Source: Myroides sp. 1354
GTDB lineage: Bacteria; Bacteroidota; Bacteroidia; Flavobacteriales; Flavobacteriaceae
DNA: 59,478 bases
Assembly: GCF_030324495.1 (NCBI RefSeq)
Contig: NZ_JACAGN010000006.1
Coordinates: 1 to 59,478 of the forward strand
Direction of reading: 5' to 3'
Part shown: positions 17,937-24,338 of the stretch, one piece after another
Layout of the letters: each line of letters begins with the position of its first letter
How positions within the stretch are numbered: the stretch's first letter is position 1
The notes under the pieces: model-generated
Seen by the model: the letters and a program-made list of their open reading frames with translations, nothing else
Database searches by the model: none
What the model was told of the DNA's origin: nothing
Position numbers and translations under genes: made by a program

Positions 17937-18482
17937 ATGAAAAAATACAACGCAACTAATTTTTTTAAACATACTTATTGTGAATGGATAGAAGTTCCAT
18001 TAACGGAAATAGCCGATAAAAAACCTAATTTCAAAAGTGAAAAAGGCAGTTGTTATTTCTTCAATCAAGAAGGTATTTTTAGATATGCTAATCATTGGGG
18101 GAGAGTTGCGAATTGTAGATGGAAGTTGATTTCTGATACACATACCAATCAAGGCTATACCGTGGGGTATGCCGCTTGGTCAAGTTTTTATCCCAATGAT
18201 GAAAGAGAAAATAACTATGTTATAAGTGTTAATTTTTTGCAAAAAGAAGTGACGTTTAAACATTATGCAAGTCTCAATGGCAGCAGCGATGCGTTTCGCA
18301 GAAATGCCAAAGATACAGCGAAGCGTATAAGCGAAATTAAGAAAGTACTTCTATCGGATGAGTGGGCAAAATACCTTACACATTCCAATATAGAAGAACT
18401 GAGACAATATTTAATTAACGGTCTTGTCAGTACGAATAAAAGCTTGTTAGTATTAAAACGAGAGTTTTTATCCCAATCTTGA
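17937..18482 (+). CDS. Conserved-looking hypothetical protein coupled to nicotinamidase
   Basis: A 181-residue cytosolic protein with no signal peptide or membrane segment. I do not recognise its family. Its central part is rich in aromatics (GSCYFFNQEGIFRYANHW, then GRVANCRWKLI and YTVGYAAWSSFYPNDER), followed by a basic helical C-terminal half (about 110-181). The ATG begins on the base after the pncA stop, so the pair is read as one transcript. This placement hints at a link to nicotinamide/NAD handling, but that is only inference from position. Confidence 0.7.
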   Translation: MKKYNATNFFKHTYCEWIEVPLTEIADKKPNFKSEKGSCYFFNQEGIFRYANHWGRVANCRWKLISDTHTNQGYTVGYAAWSSFYPNDERENNYVISVNFLQKEVTFKHYASLNGSSDAFRRNAKDTAKRISEIKKVLLSDEWAKYLTHSNIEELRQYLINGLVSTNKSLLVLKREFLSQS

Positions 18483-18528
18483 TGAAGATAGCTAAGAAAA
18501 ATAGGTAGAATTAAAAAAAGCAAAAAAG

Positions 18529-19116
18529 ATGAAAAAGATTACATTGATTGCAGCAGTATTGTTAGGAAGTATGACAATTGCACAGGCACAAGACAAAGGT
18601 AAATTAGTAGAAACACCAAAATTATCTGAGAAAGTTGGAGAAACACCAATCAAAAAAGGAAACTGGATTGTGGGAGGTGCTCTAGGATCTACGGGTTATA
18701 GTTTTGAAGAAGAAAGTTTCAATATTAATGTAACACCAAGAGCGGGTTACTTTATCTCGGATGGAATTGCAGTTGGTCTTGAAATTGGAACAGGGTTTCA
18801 AACAGTAAAAGACGGCGATAACATTTGGAGTTATAAAGTTATGCCATTTGCAAGATACTACTTCCCAGAAGGAGCTAGTGCTACAGGACGTTTCTTTGGA
18901 CAAGGTGCTATTGGTCTTTCAGGTGCAGAAATTGCAGGTGAAAGTGATACATCGTTTGCATTTAACATTAATGCAGGGTATTCTCACTTTGTAAGCCGTA
19001 ATGTTGCTTTAGAAGCAATTGTGGGATACAACTACAGTAAATCTAATCAAGCAAGTGCTTCTGCACATAACGGATTAGGATTATCTCTAGGTTTCCAAAT
19101 TTTCTTAGGAAAATAG
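18529..19116 (+). CDS. Outer-membrane beta-barrel protein
   Basis: A 195-residue protein with a signal peptide (about 1-20, ending AQAQ), followed by a short linker and eight or so amphipathic strands rich in Gly and aromatics (NWIVGGALGSTGYSF, PRAGYFISDGIAVGLEIG, VMPFARYYF, GRFFGQGAIGLSG). The final residues GLSLGFQIFLGK form a typical last barrel strand. This is the OmpW/OmpX-like small-barrel type common in Bacteroidota. Function unknown. It lies 46 bases after the preceding gene and could belong to that transcript. A terminator follows. Confidence 0.88.
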   Translation: MKKITLIAAVLLGSMTIAQAQDKGKLVETPKLSEKVGETPIKKGNWIVGGALGSTGYSFEEESFNINVTPRAGYFISDGIAVGLEIGTGFQTVKDGDNIWSYKVMPFARYYFPEGASATGRFFGQGAIGLSGAEIAGESDTSFAFNINAGYSHFVSRNVALEAIVGYNYSKSNQASASAHNGLGLSLGFQIFLGK

Positions 19117-19143
19117 TGAATTAGAAATTTTGTTTTAAAATAA

Positions 19144-19175
19144 AAAGGGTATTTCAGCAATGGAATACCCTTTCT
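19144..19175 (+). terminator. Terminator after the small beta-barrel gene
   Basis: AAAGGGTATT (19144-19153) pairs with AATACCCTTT (19164-19173), extended by two more pairs towards the loop. Confidence 0.85.
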
Positions 19176-19275
19176 GTTATCAGTGAACGGTTATCAGTTA
19201 TGGGTTATCAGTTATCAGTTATCAGTTATCAGTTATCAGTTATCAGTTATGGGTTATCAGTTATGGGTTAATTTT
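19174..19275. repeat. GTTATCA heptamer tandem array
   Basis: About a dozen near-perfect copies of the 7-base unit GTTATCA, with variants GTTATGG and GTGAACG, fill the space directly after the beta-barrel gene terminator. A shorter array of the same unit (GTTATCG/GTTATCA) occurs at 54864-54908, again right after a gene. Confidence 0.9.
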
Positions 19276-19287
19276 CTGATTTAAGGA

Positions 19288-19362
19288 TATATATTCTTTA
19301 ATCGATAATCTGGCGAAAAAGCAACTAGCGAAAAAACGCAAAAGCAAATCTAAAGGTTATCA
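19288..19362 (+). repeat. Dispersed ~70-bp intergenic repeat, copy 1
   Basis: This segment, starting TATATTCTTTAATCGATAAT and ending AAATCTAAAGGTTA, recurs with few differences at 52186-52260. It lies between the heptamer array and a CTCACC-rich stretch (about 19371-19402). Confidence 0.85.
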
Positions 19363-19406
19363 GAGATTTCACTACCTCACCAACTCACCAACTCAACAAA
19401 CACCCT

Positions 19407-20069
19407 CTAATCCGTACATTCCATTAACAACAAATCTCCACTTTCGTACGTGATACTTACAATTCCATCTTCAACAACACTATTGCTGGATCCTGTTCGA
19501 ATACCCAATGCTAATTCCTCATTTTGCAAGGGATAATGTAAATTTGTAGTCGTAATTCCTCCTGCCTTACCAACGGGAATTAACGATAGAATCGTGTCTT
19601 TTGTATACCATTTCTTATAGGTATTTGGCAATCTGAAAATTTTGGAATAATCATCGAGAATGACAATTTTCATGCTATCGCGATATTTAACCAAAGTGGT
19701 AATATTCGTAAAAGTATGATCAGCTCTTTTGCCCGTTGCCCATACTACATTCGCTGCTTTTATTCCTTTAGTAAGTAGAAAATTCAGTGCTTTTTCCAAA
19801 TCTGTAGTTTCTTGATCCGAACTGTGTACAATTTCCAACGGATATTGTTTAGCCAGATAAATCGAAGGATCAAAATCTCGGTCAAAATCGCCAATCAATA
19901 CATCGACTTTAATATTTAATTCAATAACTCGTTCTATGGCTTGGTCTAATACGACGATATAAGGGGACCACTCCAATAATTGATCTAGTAAATCTTGACT
20001 ACAAGCTGCTCCATTGGCAATAATCAATGCAGGCTCTTGATCATCTCGAACGATGTGGTGTGAAGACAT
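19407..20069 (-). CDS. thiN: Thiamine pyrophosphokinase
   Basis: A 220-residue protein that transfers pyrophosphate from ATP to thiamine. Family motifs are visible in order: ADG-type opening LIIANGAAC (about 15-23), VDVLIGDFDRDFDP with the catalytic acidic DFD, the QETTDLEKAL motif, the GKRADHTFTN motif, then GKAGGITTTNLHYPL and the closing GSSNSV that lines thiamine in the dimer. No TPP riboswitch is visible upstream. It is a single gene, divergent from the rhodanese gene, and its 3' end faces the repeat region. Confidence 0.9.
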   Translation of the reverse strand: MSSHHIVRDDQEPALIIANGAACSQDLLDQLLEWSPYIVVLDQAIERVIELNIKVDVLIGDFDRDFDPSIYLAKQYPLEIVHSSDQETTDLEKALNFLLTKGIKAANVVWATGKRADHTFTNITTLVKYRDSMKIVILDDYSKIFRLPNTYKKWYTKDTILSLIPVGKAGGITTTNLHYPLQNEELALGIRTGSSNSVVEDGIVSITYESGDLLLMECTD

Positions 20070-20166
20070 AAAATTTTTCTTGTATTTAAGAAGACAAAGT
20101 AAAACAATAAATCCTACTAAAAGTCTTTTTTTAGCGCGAAATAATAGATAAAATACAAAATAACTT

Positions 20167-20174
20167 TATCTTTG
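20167..20174 (+). promoter_or_regulatory. Candidate -7 box for the rhodanese gene
   Basis: TATCTTTG matches TAnnTTTG and lies 26 bases before the start codon. No clear -33 element. Confidence 0.45.
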
Positions 20175-20199
20175 AAGCTATTATAACAAGTAATCAGAA

Positions 20200-20505
20200 A
20201 TGGATTTAACACAAGAACAATGGTGGGAACAATATCAAAAAGATAGCAATGCTGTTATTTTAGATGTTCGCACTGATGAAGAGGTAGAAGAAGTAGCAAT
20301 TCCCAATGCAATGAATATTGATATCTATAAAGGACAAGGTTTTTTAGATGCAGTAGAGCAATTGGACAAAACAAAAAACTACTATGTATACTGCAAAGCT
20401 GGAGGAAGAAGTAACCAAGCGTGTATGTTGATGAACCAATTAGGGTTTGAAAATACCTTTAATTTACTTGGAGGAATTACGGAATGGGAAGGACCAACCG
20501 TATAG
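20200..20505 (+). CDS. Single-domain rhodanese-like protein
   Basis: A 101-residue cytosolic single rhodanese domain. It holds ILDVRTDEEVEE (about 20-31) and the active loop CKAGGRS with the sulfur-accepting C65, followed by a GITEWEGP C-terminus. The family carries persulfide sulfur; a six-residue loop of this type is usual for sulfurtransferases. The sulfur donor and acceptor are unknown. It is a monocistronic unit with its own promoter box and terminator. Confidence 0.92.
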   Translation: MDLTQEQWWEQYQKDSNAVILDVRTDEEVEEVAIPNAMNIDIYKGQGFLDAVEQLDKTKNYYVYCKAGGRSNQACMLMNQLGFENTFNLLGGITEWEGPTV

Positions 20506-20530
20506 AAAGTCAACATAAGTTGGCTTTTTT
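20506..20530 (+). terminator. Terminator after the rhodanese gene
   Basis: AAAGTCAAC pairs with GTTGGCTTT (one G-T pair) around a 4-base loop, then a T run to 20530. Confidence 0.8.
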
Positions 20531-20590
20531 GTTACAATAAAAATAAAACGCAAATCATTAGTATTTGTTTCAATCCCTTATTGTCGTTAT

Positions 20591-21469
20591 ATGACTCATA
20601 TTCACTTTATCGTAAATCCTATTTCGGGAAAAGGTAAACACAATATTACTGAAGAACATATTAAAACGTTTTTTCCCAGTGAAAAATACCAAGTGGTGGT
20701 TCATTTGACCACGCATAAAAAACACGCTATTGAACTAACAAAACTAGCATTAGCTCAGGGAGCTACTATTATTGTTGCTTGTGGAGGGGATGGTACTATT
20801 CACGAAGTAGCTACGGAGTTAGTACACAAAGATGTGCTTTTTGGCGTAGTGCCTGTAGGTTCAGGGAATGGATTGGCTTCTAATTTGTCAATTCCAAAGG
20901 ATATTGATAAAGCACTTGAGGTAATCCAACGACAATCCGTTGTCACTATGGATGTAGGGGTGCTAAATGGGGAGTATTTCTTTAGTAATATGGGATTTGG
21001 AATTGATGCCACTATTATTGAACAATACGAAAAATCAGGCAAGCGAAAATTGGGTTCCTATATTCGTGCAGCCTTGAATTCTGCTCAACATTATAAGGCT
21101 AAGCAAATGCGCGTAACCTACAATGGTATCACCAAAGAGGTTAATCCCTTGTTGTTATTTATTTCCAATTCCAACGAAATGGGATATAATATGAGTTTGA
21201 CACCTAAAGCGAGTTTAACAGATGGATTGTTGGATTATTTAATGGTCCCAAAAATTGGAATTTTAAAACAATTGACCTTTGGGTTGTATGTTTTATTGAA
21301 AAAAACAGAAAAATTTAGACGTACCGATTATGTGCAAACCACAAAGATTGAGGTTGAAATTAACAACAGTCCAAAGAACGGAGCACAAATTGATGGAGAA
21401 TATTATGAATTTAATACCAACCATTTTGTAATCGAAGTCGCACAAAAGAGTTTAAAAGTTATTTGTTAG
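20591..21469 (+). CDS. Diacylglycerol/lipid kinase family protein (YegS/BmrU type)
   Basis: A 292-residue cytosolic kinase of the DAG-kinase catalytic family, close to the family's usual ~300. Visible motifs are FIVNPISGKGK (7-17), the nucleotide loop VACGGDGTIHEV (GGDGT at 65-69) and GVVPVGSGNGLAS (GSGNG at 90-94). The C-terminal half has the LSNSNEMGYNM-like segment (LFISNSNEMGYNM) and a QIDGEYYE motif. It phosphorylates a lipid, perhaps diacylglycerol or a related membrane lipid. It is not in an obvious operon. Confidence 0.92.
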   Translation: MTHIHFIVNPISGKGKHNITEEHIKTFFPSEKYQVVVHLTTHKKHAIELTKLALAQGATIIVACGGDGTIHEVATELVHKDVLFGVVPVGSGNGLASNLSIPKDIDKALEVIQRQSVVTMDVGVLNGEYFFSNMGFGIDATIIEQYEKSGKRKLGSYIRAALNSAQHYKAKQMRVTYNGITKEVNPLLLFISNSNEMGYNMSLTPKASLTDGLLDYLMVPKIGILKQLTFGLYVLLKKTEKFRRTDYVQTTKIEVEINNSPKNGAQIDGEYYEFNTNHFVIEVAQKSLKVIC

Positions 21470-21533
21470 TACAAAAACGATTTTTTATAATAAAAACAAC
21501 ACTTGAACGTGTAAAGAGTTATTTTAGAAAGCG

Positions 21534-21541
21534 TACATTTG
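21534..21541 (+). promoter_or_regulatory. Candidate -7 box for lpdA
   Basis: TACATTTG matches TAnnTTTG, 36 bases before the start codon of the dihydrolipoyl dehydrogenase gene. Confidence 0.45.
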
Positions 21542-21576
21542 TACATCGTATATAAACATCAAAAAGTTAAAAAAAT

Positions 21577-22980
21577 ATGAATTCATTTGACGTAGTTGTA
21601 ATTGGTTCAGGGCCTGGTGGATATGTAGCAGCAATCCGTTGTGCCCAATTAGGTTTTAAAACTGCAATCGTAGAAAAATATGCAACCTTAGGTGGAACTT
21701 GCTTAAACGTAGGTTGTATCCCATCTAAAGCTTTGTTAGCTTCTTCTCATATGGTAGAGGAGATGAAACACTTTGCAGAACACGGTATCGAAATTGCTGG
21801 TGATGTAAAAGTAGATTTAACAAAAATGATCGAGCGCAAACAAGCGGTTGTAGACCAAACTTGTTCAGGAGTAAAGTTCTTGATGGACAAGAATAGTATT
21901 ACAGTATTCGAAGGAGTTGGATCATTTGAAAATGCAACTACAATTAATGTAACGAAAAACGATGGTTCTGTAGAACAGTTTGAAGCAAAACACACCATTA
22001 TTGCTACAGGTTCTAAACCGTCAACTTTGCCTTTTATTCAATTAGATAAAGAGCGTATCATCACATCTACAGAAGCATTAAAACTTCCTGAAGTACCGAA
22101 ACACTTAATCATTATCGGTGGTGGAGTAATCGGATTAGAATTAGGTCAAGTTTATTTAAGATTAGGAGCGCAAGTTTCTGTTGTAGAGTTTGCAGATCGC
22201 ATCCTACCTACAATGGATGGAGCTGTTTCTAAAGAATTGACAAAAGTACTAAAGAAACAAGGAATGAAATTCTACACCTCACACAAAGTACAAGGTGTTG
22301 TACGTGAAGGTGATGTAGTGAAAGTTTCAGCTGAAGATAAAAAAGGTGAAATCATCACATTAGAAGGAGACTACACTTTAGTAGCAGTAGGTCGTCGTCC
22401 ATATACAGACGGATTGAATGCTGAAAAAGCAGGAGTAAAAGTTACTGAAAGAGGACAAATTGAAGTAAATGATCATTTGCAAACGACAGCGTCTAATATT
22501 TATGCAATTGGTGACGTAGTTCGTGGAGCGATGTTAGCGCATAAAGCGGAAGAAGAAGGAGTTTTAGTAGCGGAATATTTAGCAGGTCAAAGACCACATA
22601 TCAACTACAACTTGATTCCTGGGGTAGTATACACTTGGCCGGAAGTTGCTGCTGTTGGTAAAACAGAAGAGCAATTAAAAGCAGAAGGCGTTGCTTACAA
22701 AGTAGGTAGTTTCCCTTTCAGAGCTTTAGGACGTTCTCGTGCTAGTGGTGACTTAGATGGATTAGTGAAAATTATCGCTGACCAAACGACAGATGAGGTA
22801 TTGGGTATTCACATGGTAGGTGCACGTGCTGCTGATTTAATTGCAGAAGCTGTAACAGCTATGGAATTCAGAGCTTCAGCAGAAGATATCTCAAGAATGT
22901 CTCATGCTCACCCTACGTTTGCAGAGGCGATTAAAGAAGCAGCTTTAGCTGCGACTGAAAACCGCGCATTACACGTATAG
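21577..22980 (+). CDS. lpdA: Dihydrolipoyl dehydrogenase
   Basis: A 467-residue FAD flavoenzyme, E3 of 2-oxo-acid dehydrogenase and glycine cleavage complexes, which re-oxidises dihydrolipoamide with NAD. The FAD site GSGPGGYVAA (10-19), the redox disulfide GGTCLNVGCIP (C42, C47), the NAD site IIGGGVIGLELG and the C-terminal His-Glu pair in HPTFAEAIKE (H445, E450) are all present, so it should be active. It is transcribed alone, not with the E1/E2 genes, so it probably serves several complexes. It has its own promoter box and a strong terminator. Confidence 0.96.
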   Translation: MNSFDVVVIGSGPGGYVAAIRCAQLGFKTAIVEKYATLGGTCLNVGCIPSKALLASSHMVEEMKHFAEHGIEIAGDVKVDLTKMIERKQAVVDQTCSGVKFLMDKNSITVFEGVGSFENATTINVTKNDGSVEQFEAKHTIIATGSKPSTLPFIQLDKERIITSTEALKLPEVPKHLIIIGGGVIGLELGQVYLRLGAQVSVVEFADRILPTMDGAVSKELTKVLKKQGMKFYTSHKVQGVVREGDVVKVSAEDKKGEIITLEGDYTLVAVGRRPYTDGLNAEKAGVKVTERGQIEVNDHLQTTASNIYAIGDVVRGAMLAHKAEEEGVLVAEYLAGQRPHINYNLIPGVVYTWPEVAAVGKTEEQLKAEGVAYKVGSFPFRALGRSRASGDLDGLVKIIADQTTDEVLGIHMVGARAADLIAEAVTAMEFRASAEDISRMSHAHPTFAEAIKEAALAATENRALHV

Positions 22981-23000
22981 GTTAAGAAAATATTTGTTAA

Positions 23001-23035
23001 AAAAAGAGTCTAAATGTCTATTTAGACTCTTTTTT
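23001..23035 (+). terminator. Terminator after lpdA
   Basis: AAAAAGAGTCTAAAT pairs with ATTTAGACTCTTTTT around the loop GTCT. Confidence 0.93.
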
Positions 23036-23058
23036 ATTTTTAGTCATACAAAAAAGAA

Positions 23059-23066
23059 TATATTTG
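23059..23066 (+). promoter_or_regulatory. Candidate -7 box for the lipoprotein gene at 23095
   Basis: TATATTTG matches TAnnTTTG and lies 29 bases before the start codon. Confidence 0.45.
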
Positions 23067-23094
23067 TTTTCTTAATTGATAAAACCAAAGCGAA

Positions 23095-23673
23095 ATGAAA
23101 AAGATAATAGCTATTTTATTAGGCGGAATTGCCCTAGCATCTTGTTCAAGTGACGATAATAAATCATCTTCTAATGATCCTATTTTTTCTCAACCTTATA
23201 CAGAATTAACTAATTTGGATGAATTAGTAACAGGTAAATATCAGTATGTGGGAAATAAGATTGGTGATCGAAAAGTAGGTTTAGTTACTGACGCAGCAAA
23301 ATGTAAAGGTAGTGATCATTTAGTAGTACATAGAACAGGAGCTGTTTTAGACTCTATAACGTATAATAATTATCGACCAGAAATTATTGACAAGAAAGAA
23401 GAATGCTTGAGTATTTTTGCATTTCCACGTTTGATGCAAAAGAATGAACTTGTTAGTCCAGGGTATTTAAGTACTTCAGTTGATGATGGTTATTTACAAC
23501 CTATTTTTAATGATGAAGGTGTAGTTGTAAGAAGAGAGTATAGAAGAAAAAATCATTATGGAGGTAAACTAGAAATAGGTTTTCAAGCAGGATACCTTAG
23601 AATTGAAGATAGATTATCTGATTATAAACGTTTAAATGGCGAAAAAGTGTATTTATACTTTAAAAAGAACTAA
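23095..23673 (+). CDS. Hypothetical lipoprotein
   Basis: A 192-residue lipoprotein: the signal ends with the lipobox LASC, followed by SSDDNKSSSND, the acidic-Ser tether common in Bacteroidota lipoproteins that reach the outer membrane or surface. The mature part has no family motif I recognise. Two Cys in the mature part (about residues 66 and 101) may form a disulfide. It is a single gene with its own promoter box and terminator. Function unknown. Confidence 0.78.
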   Translation: MKKIIAILLGGIALASCSSDDNKSSSNDPIFSQPYTELTNLDELVTGKYQYVGNKIGDRKVGLVTDAAKCKGSDHLVVHRTGAVLDSITYNNYRPEIIDKKEECLSIFAFPRLMQKNELVSPGYLSTSVDDGYLQPIFNDEGVVVRREYRRKNHYGGKLEIGFQAGYLRIEDRLSDYKRLNGEKVYLYFKKN

Positions 23674-23679
23674 AACTAC

Positions 23680-23710
23680 AAAGCTTTTATTATTTGATAG
23701 AAGCTTTTTT
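23680..23710 (+). terminator. Terminator after the lipoprotein gene
   Basis: AAAGCTT and AAGCTTT arms (23680-23686 and 23701-23707) with further A-T pairs inwards, then Ts. Weaker than the others. Confidence 0.65.
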
Positions 23711-23740
23711 TATTAGCTAAATTTTTCCAGATTGTTTTTA

Positions 23741-23748
23741 TAACTTTG
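23741..23748 (+). promoter_or_regulatory. Candidate -7 box for the 109-residue protein gene
   Basis: TAACTTTG matches TAnnTTTG and lies 23 bases before the start codon. Confidence 0.45.
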
Positions 23749-23771
23749 TGTTTTAATATAGAGCGTAGATT

Positions 23772-24101
23772 ATGGATATAAAGACATTGATTCATCACAA
23801 CCTAGATGAATTATTGTATTTAGCGGATAAAAAAGGAGTCTTAAATACAGATATGGTGGTGAAAATAGGGGCTTTTGTCGGTGCAGCAGTGCTAAGAGGT
23901 CGTTATGCAGATAAAAAAGAAGTGACAGAAGTAGAAATTAATGGCGTTTTTGGAATCGTTGGAGATTTCTGTAAGCAAAGTTTTGGTCGAAGTTATACCA
24001 AAGTTCACTTTAAAAAAATGACGACCATGGCGTTAGAGCTTATTCAAGAACCAACATTTGATACCGATGTAGAGGTTTTTATACAAGATTTACAAGCATA
24101 A
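23772..24101 (+). CDS. Small hypothetical cytosolic protein
   Basis: A 109-residue, mostly helical protein with no signal peptide or clear motif. A hydrophobic stretch around residues 30-42 (VVKIGAFVGAAVLRG) is too short and interrupted for a firm membrane segment. I do not recognise the family. It is a monocistronic unit with promoter box and terminator, so it looks real. Confidence 0.65.
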   Translation: MDIKTLIHHNLDELLYLADKKGVLNTDMVVKIGAFVGAAVLRGRYADKKEVTEVEINGVFGIVGDFCKQSFGRSYTKVHFKKMTTMALELIQEPTFDTDVEVFIQDLQA

Positions 24102-24124
24102 ATGCAAAAAAAAATAGAATATAT

Positions 24125-24156
24125 AAGGGATAATAGGCAACTATTATCCCTTTTTT
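24125..24156 (+). terminator. Terminator after the 109-residue protein gene
   Basis: AAGGGATAATAG pairs with CTATTATCCCTT around the loop GCAA, then Ts. Confidence 0.93.
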
Positions 24157-24338
24157 AGTACTAAAACCTGAAAATCATTTCCGAACAGCCTAGTGAAATA
24201 AGTTAAATCCTTACATATCATTTAAACTTGGCTGGAACGATTGAGGCTGAGGTGTTAATGCATTTGCGAGATAAATCTTAATGCGATATCTTGTACCTTT
24301 CGATAAAAATACATAAATCAACATTTTAGACCTATATA

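Noticed and set aside
19403..20200. TPP riboswitch in front of thiN
   Set aside because: The conserved CTGAGA core is not present in the 130-base gap.
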